From contig NC_091121.1 of NCBI RefSeq assembly GCF_040183065.1, positions 62,900,287 to 62,964,286 of the forward strand: a stretch of DNA of 64,000 nucleotides. Direction: 5' to 3'. Shown here in pieces: positions 62,501 through 64,000 of this stretch (position 1 is its first letter; each line of letters opens with the position of its first letter). Source of the DNA: Periplaneta americana (lineage: Eukaryota > Arthropoda > Insecta > Blattodea > Blattidae). Made by a program: the position numbers and the translations under genes. The notes beneath the pieces were generated by a model, which made no database searches, was not told the DNA's origin, and saw only the letters and a program-made list of their open reading frames with translations.

Positions 62501-63143
62501 GTGCGTACCTGGCTTTTGTTTCAGCCCAGTTATTTCTATCTTCTGCGAACGTTGTGGAATTTGATAGACAGTGGCATCGAAATTGTAAATGAAGATTGAG
62601 TGTTCAGTTATGCCATAAGCGAACTCTCATTTGTATTATTTACTAATTTATATATTATTTATTGATTTATTATACTAGCGTTAAAGACGTAAGCCTGTCT
62701 CTAAATAAAATTAAAGAAACCTTTGTAGCCTAATTGTTCCAGATCAACAACATACATCCAGCATATCAACAAAATAAACTTATGTTTACAAAAAATTAAT
62801 ATTCGTTATGAAGAAAATATACAATATCCAACATGTTTTAAGAAATTACGCATCAAAATAAGTTCTGCATACTGCTTGTTCGCACGGACACGTAGCTGAT
62901 TGGAAGCATTTGACAGATTATTACAAAATAGATGCATTATCAGAAACTCAAGAACGATTTATTCGTGTCTCAAACGAAAATCACAAAATCAATACAAAAA
63001 CAATTTTATCCTGTTAACAGAGACTATTCGACATTATGCAAAACTTTTTTGATATATTTCATAAATCTGTAGCTAAGTCTGATACCAATAGCGACTGTTG
63101 AAGGAGGAGTCTGGGGCGCTGCTGTTCTTCCAGGAGTAAGCAC

Positions 63144-63145
<2 letters not shown>
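62501..63145. other. Dehydrogenase intron 4, nothing recognised
   Basis: AT-rich. No coding similarity and no further Ldh_2 exon recognised in this stretch. Confidence 0.5.

Positions 63146-63208
<63 letters not shown>
63146..63208. repeat. (CAT)n microsatellite
   Basis: About 21 units. It borders the SINE at 63211, whose 3' side again shows ATCATCATC, so the SINE inserted into the tract or carried part of it as target duplication. The poly-Met frame on the minus strand is spurious. Confidence 0.95.
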
Positions 63209-63209
<1 letters not shown>

Positions 63210-63210
63210 G

Positions 63211-63456
63211 TCGACACCTGTGGAGCAACGGTTAGCGCGTCTGGCCGCGAAACCAGGTGGTCCGGGTTCGATTCCCGGTCGGGGCAAGTTACCTGGTTAA
63301 GGTTTTTTCTGGGATTTTCCCTCAACCCAAATATGAGCAAATGCTGGGTAACCTTAGGTGCTGGACCCCGGACTCATTTCACCGGCATTATCATCATCTC
63401 ATTCAGACGCTAAATAACCTAAAAGCGTCGTAAAATCACCTACTAAAATAAAAATT
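63211..63456 (+). repeat. SINE, family 1, plus strand
   Basis: GACACCTGTGGAGCAACGG head with intact B box GGGTTCGATTCCC. The body is complete except for a short loss in the tail (CTAAATAACCTAAAAGCGTC lacks the usual GATGTTGAT block). Flanked by ATC repeats on both sides. Confidence 0.92.
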
Positions 63457-64000
63457 ATCATCATCAACAACAACTTCAAGAATTTAGCCATGTTTGATCC
63501 GTTCTTCCTTCAAATTGTAATAGTTTTACTAATCGCTCCATCTCAGTCTCGGGCGTCCCACAGTAACATCAAATGTTTATTTCTCTTTCAGCTTTTATCA
63601 ATTCAAATAAGCCAGATAAGCGCATCATTTGCTATTCTAAAATTTCAGTGTTGTTACTTGACATTTTGTTGTTCTTTAATAATTAGTTGAGCTGCTTTTT
63701 GGCTAAATTGAACGAGCCTACATTTTAAGATGAAAACTGGGGAAGACCCTTGTTAAATTCAGGAAATGCCATATTATAGCTATGTAAAATACAAGCAACG
63801 TAAATATTGCAATACGAAGAATGGAATGGGATTCGCATTGTGTCGAGAATGACAAACGATGCAGTAATTAAAGCTGGAAGAGATGTGATAACTGAAGATA
63901 AGAAACTTTCTGAGGGAAAAAACGATATAGTCATTTTTATAATAAGCAGGCTGTAAAATTATAAGCAAATATAGAAGAGAGGGAAGAAATTTTAATTTCA
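63457..64000. other. Dehydrogenase intron 4, nothing recognised
   Basis: Open frames on both strands (63490-63690, 63725-63968) lack recognisable domains. Confidence 0.45.

Noticed and set aside
63024..63287. Minus-strand frame with a poly-Met run
   Set aside because: It is the CAT microsatellite plus the antisense of a SINE head.
1..64000. CRISPR arrays, bacterial operons, or a contaminating prokaryotic segment
   Set aside because: No regularly spaced repeats of CRISPR type, no dense co-directional ORFs and no ribosome-binding-site pattern. Introns and eukaryotic repeats run throughout.

Overview
The window reads as nuclear DNA of a large, repeat-rich insect genome. Evidence is sparse exons with GT-AG introns, GC-rich coding exons in AT-rich DNA, (ATT)n/(CAT)n/(GTAA)n microsatellites, a short TTAGG run, and many tRNA-derived SINEs, mariner, hAT, Tigger/pogo, piggyBac and PIF/Harbinger remains plus 5'-truncated LINEs. 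The SINE repertoire (heads like CACACCTGTGGAGTAACGG with tails like GACGCTAAATAACCT) resembles what I know from cockroaches, especially Periplaneta; this placement is inference, not a database match.

Two host genes are well supported, both on the plus strand. (1) 1219-10783 is a complete three-exon homologue of TRMO, the tRNA N6-methyladenosine-37 methyltransferase. Its exons (1219-1523, 2753-2910, 10122-10783) join in frame to 374 codons plus stop. Intron 1 is almost wholly a Tigger/pogo-like element carrying a nested palindromic MITE. Intron 2 (7.2 kb) holds a LINE scrap, a 2.85-kb hAT element, a mariner and a small 8-bp-TSD MITE. (2) 27690-62500 and beyond the window end is an Ldh_2-family (malate/L-lactate/sulfolactate dehydrogenase type) oxidoreductase. 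Four exons are inside the window (27690-28005, 59821-60009, 62299-62360, 62447-62500), giving 207 codons; the C-terminal half lies downstream. Its first intron is 31.8 kb and packed with transposons.

Between TRMO and the dehydrogenase (about 17 kb) lie LINE 3' ends, two SINE families, a TTAA-flanked piggyBac-like MITE, a Tc1-like MITE, a 63-bp tandem repeat and a head-to-head repeat carrying tRNA-like segments. The long dehydrogenase intron contains nested foldback elements, three hAT elements with 8-bp target duplications, a second copy of the same mariner in opposite orientation, a pogo/psq relic, an inverted-end Harbinger relic with piggyBac and SINE insertions, and a recurrent unknown protein family fragment (58009-58580). 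A fifth 5'-truncated LINE ends about 165 bp upstream of the dehydrogenase start.

The two host genes show no functional link: one modifies tRNA and the other is a soluble oxidoreductase. Nearly everything else is mobile DNA in various states of decay. I found no coordinated gene cluster, CRISPR array, viral genome or toxin gene. The most unusual structures are the head-to-head tRNA-like repeats, the large foldbacks, and several complete non-autonomous DNA transposons with readable target duplications.
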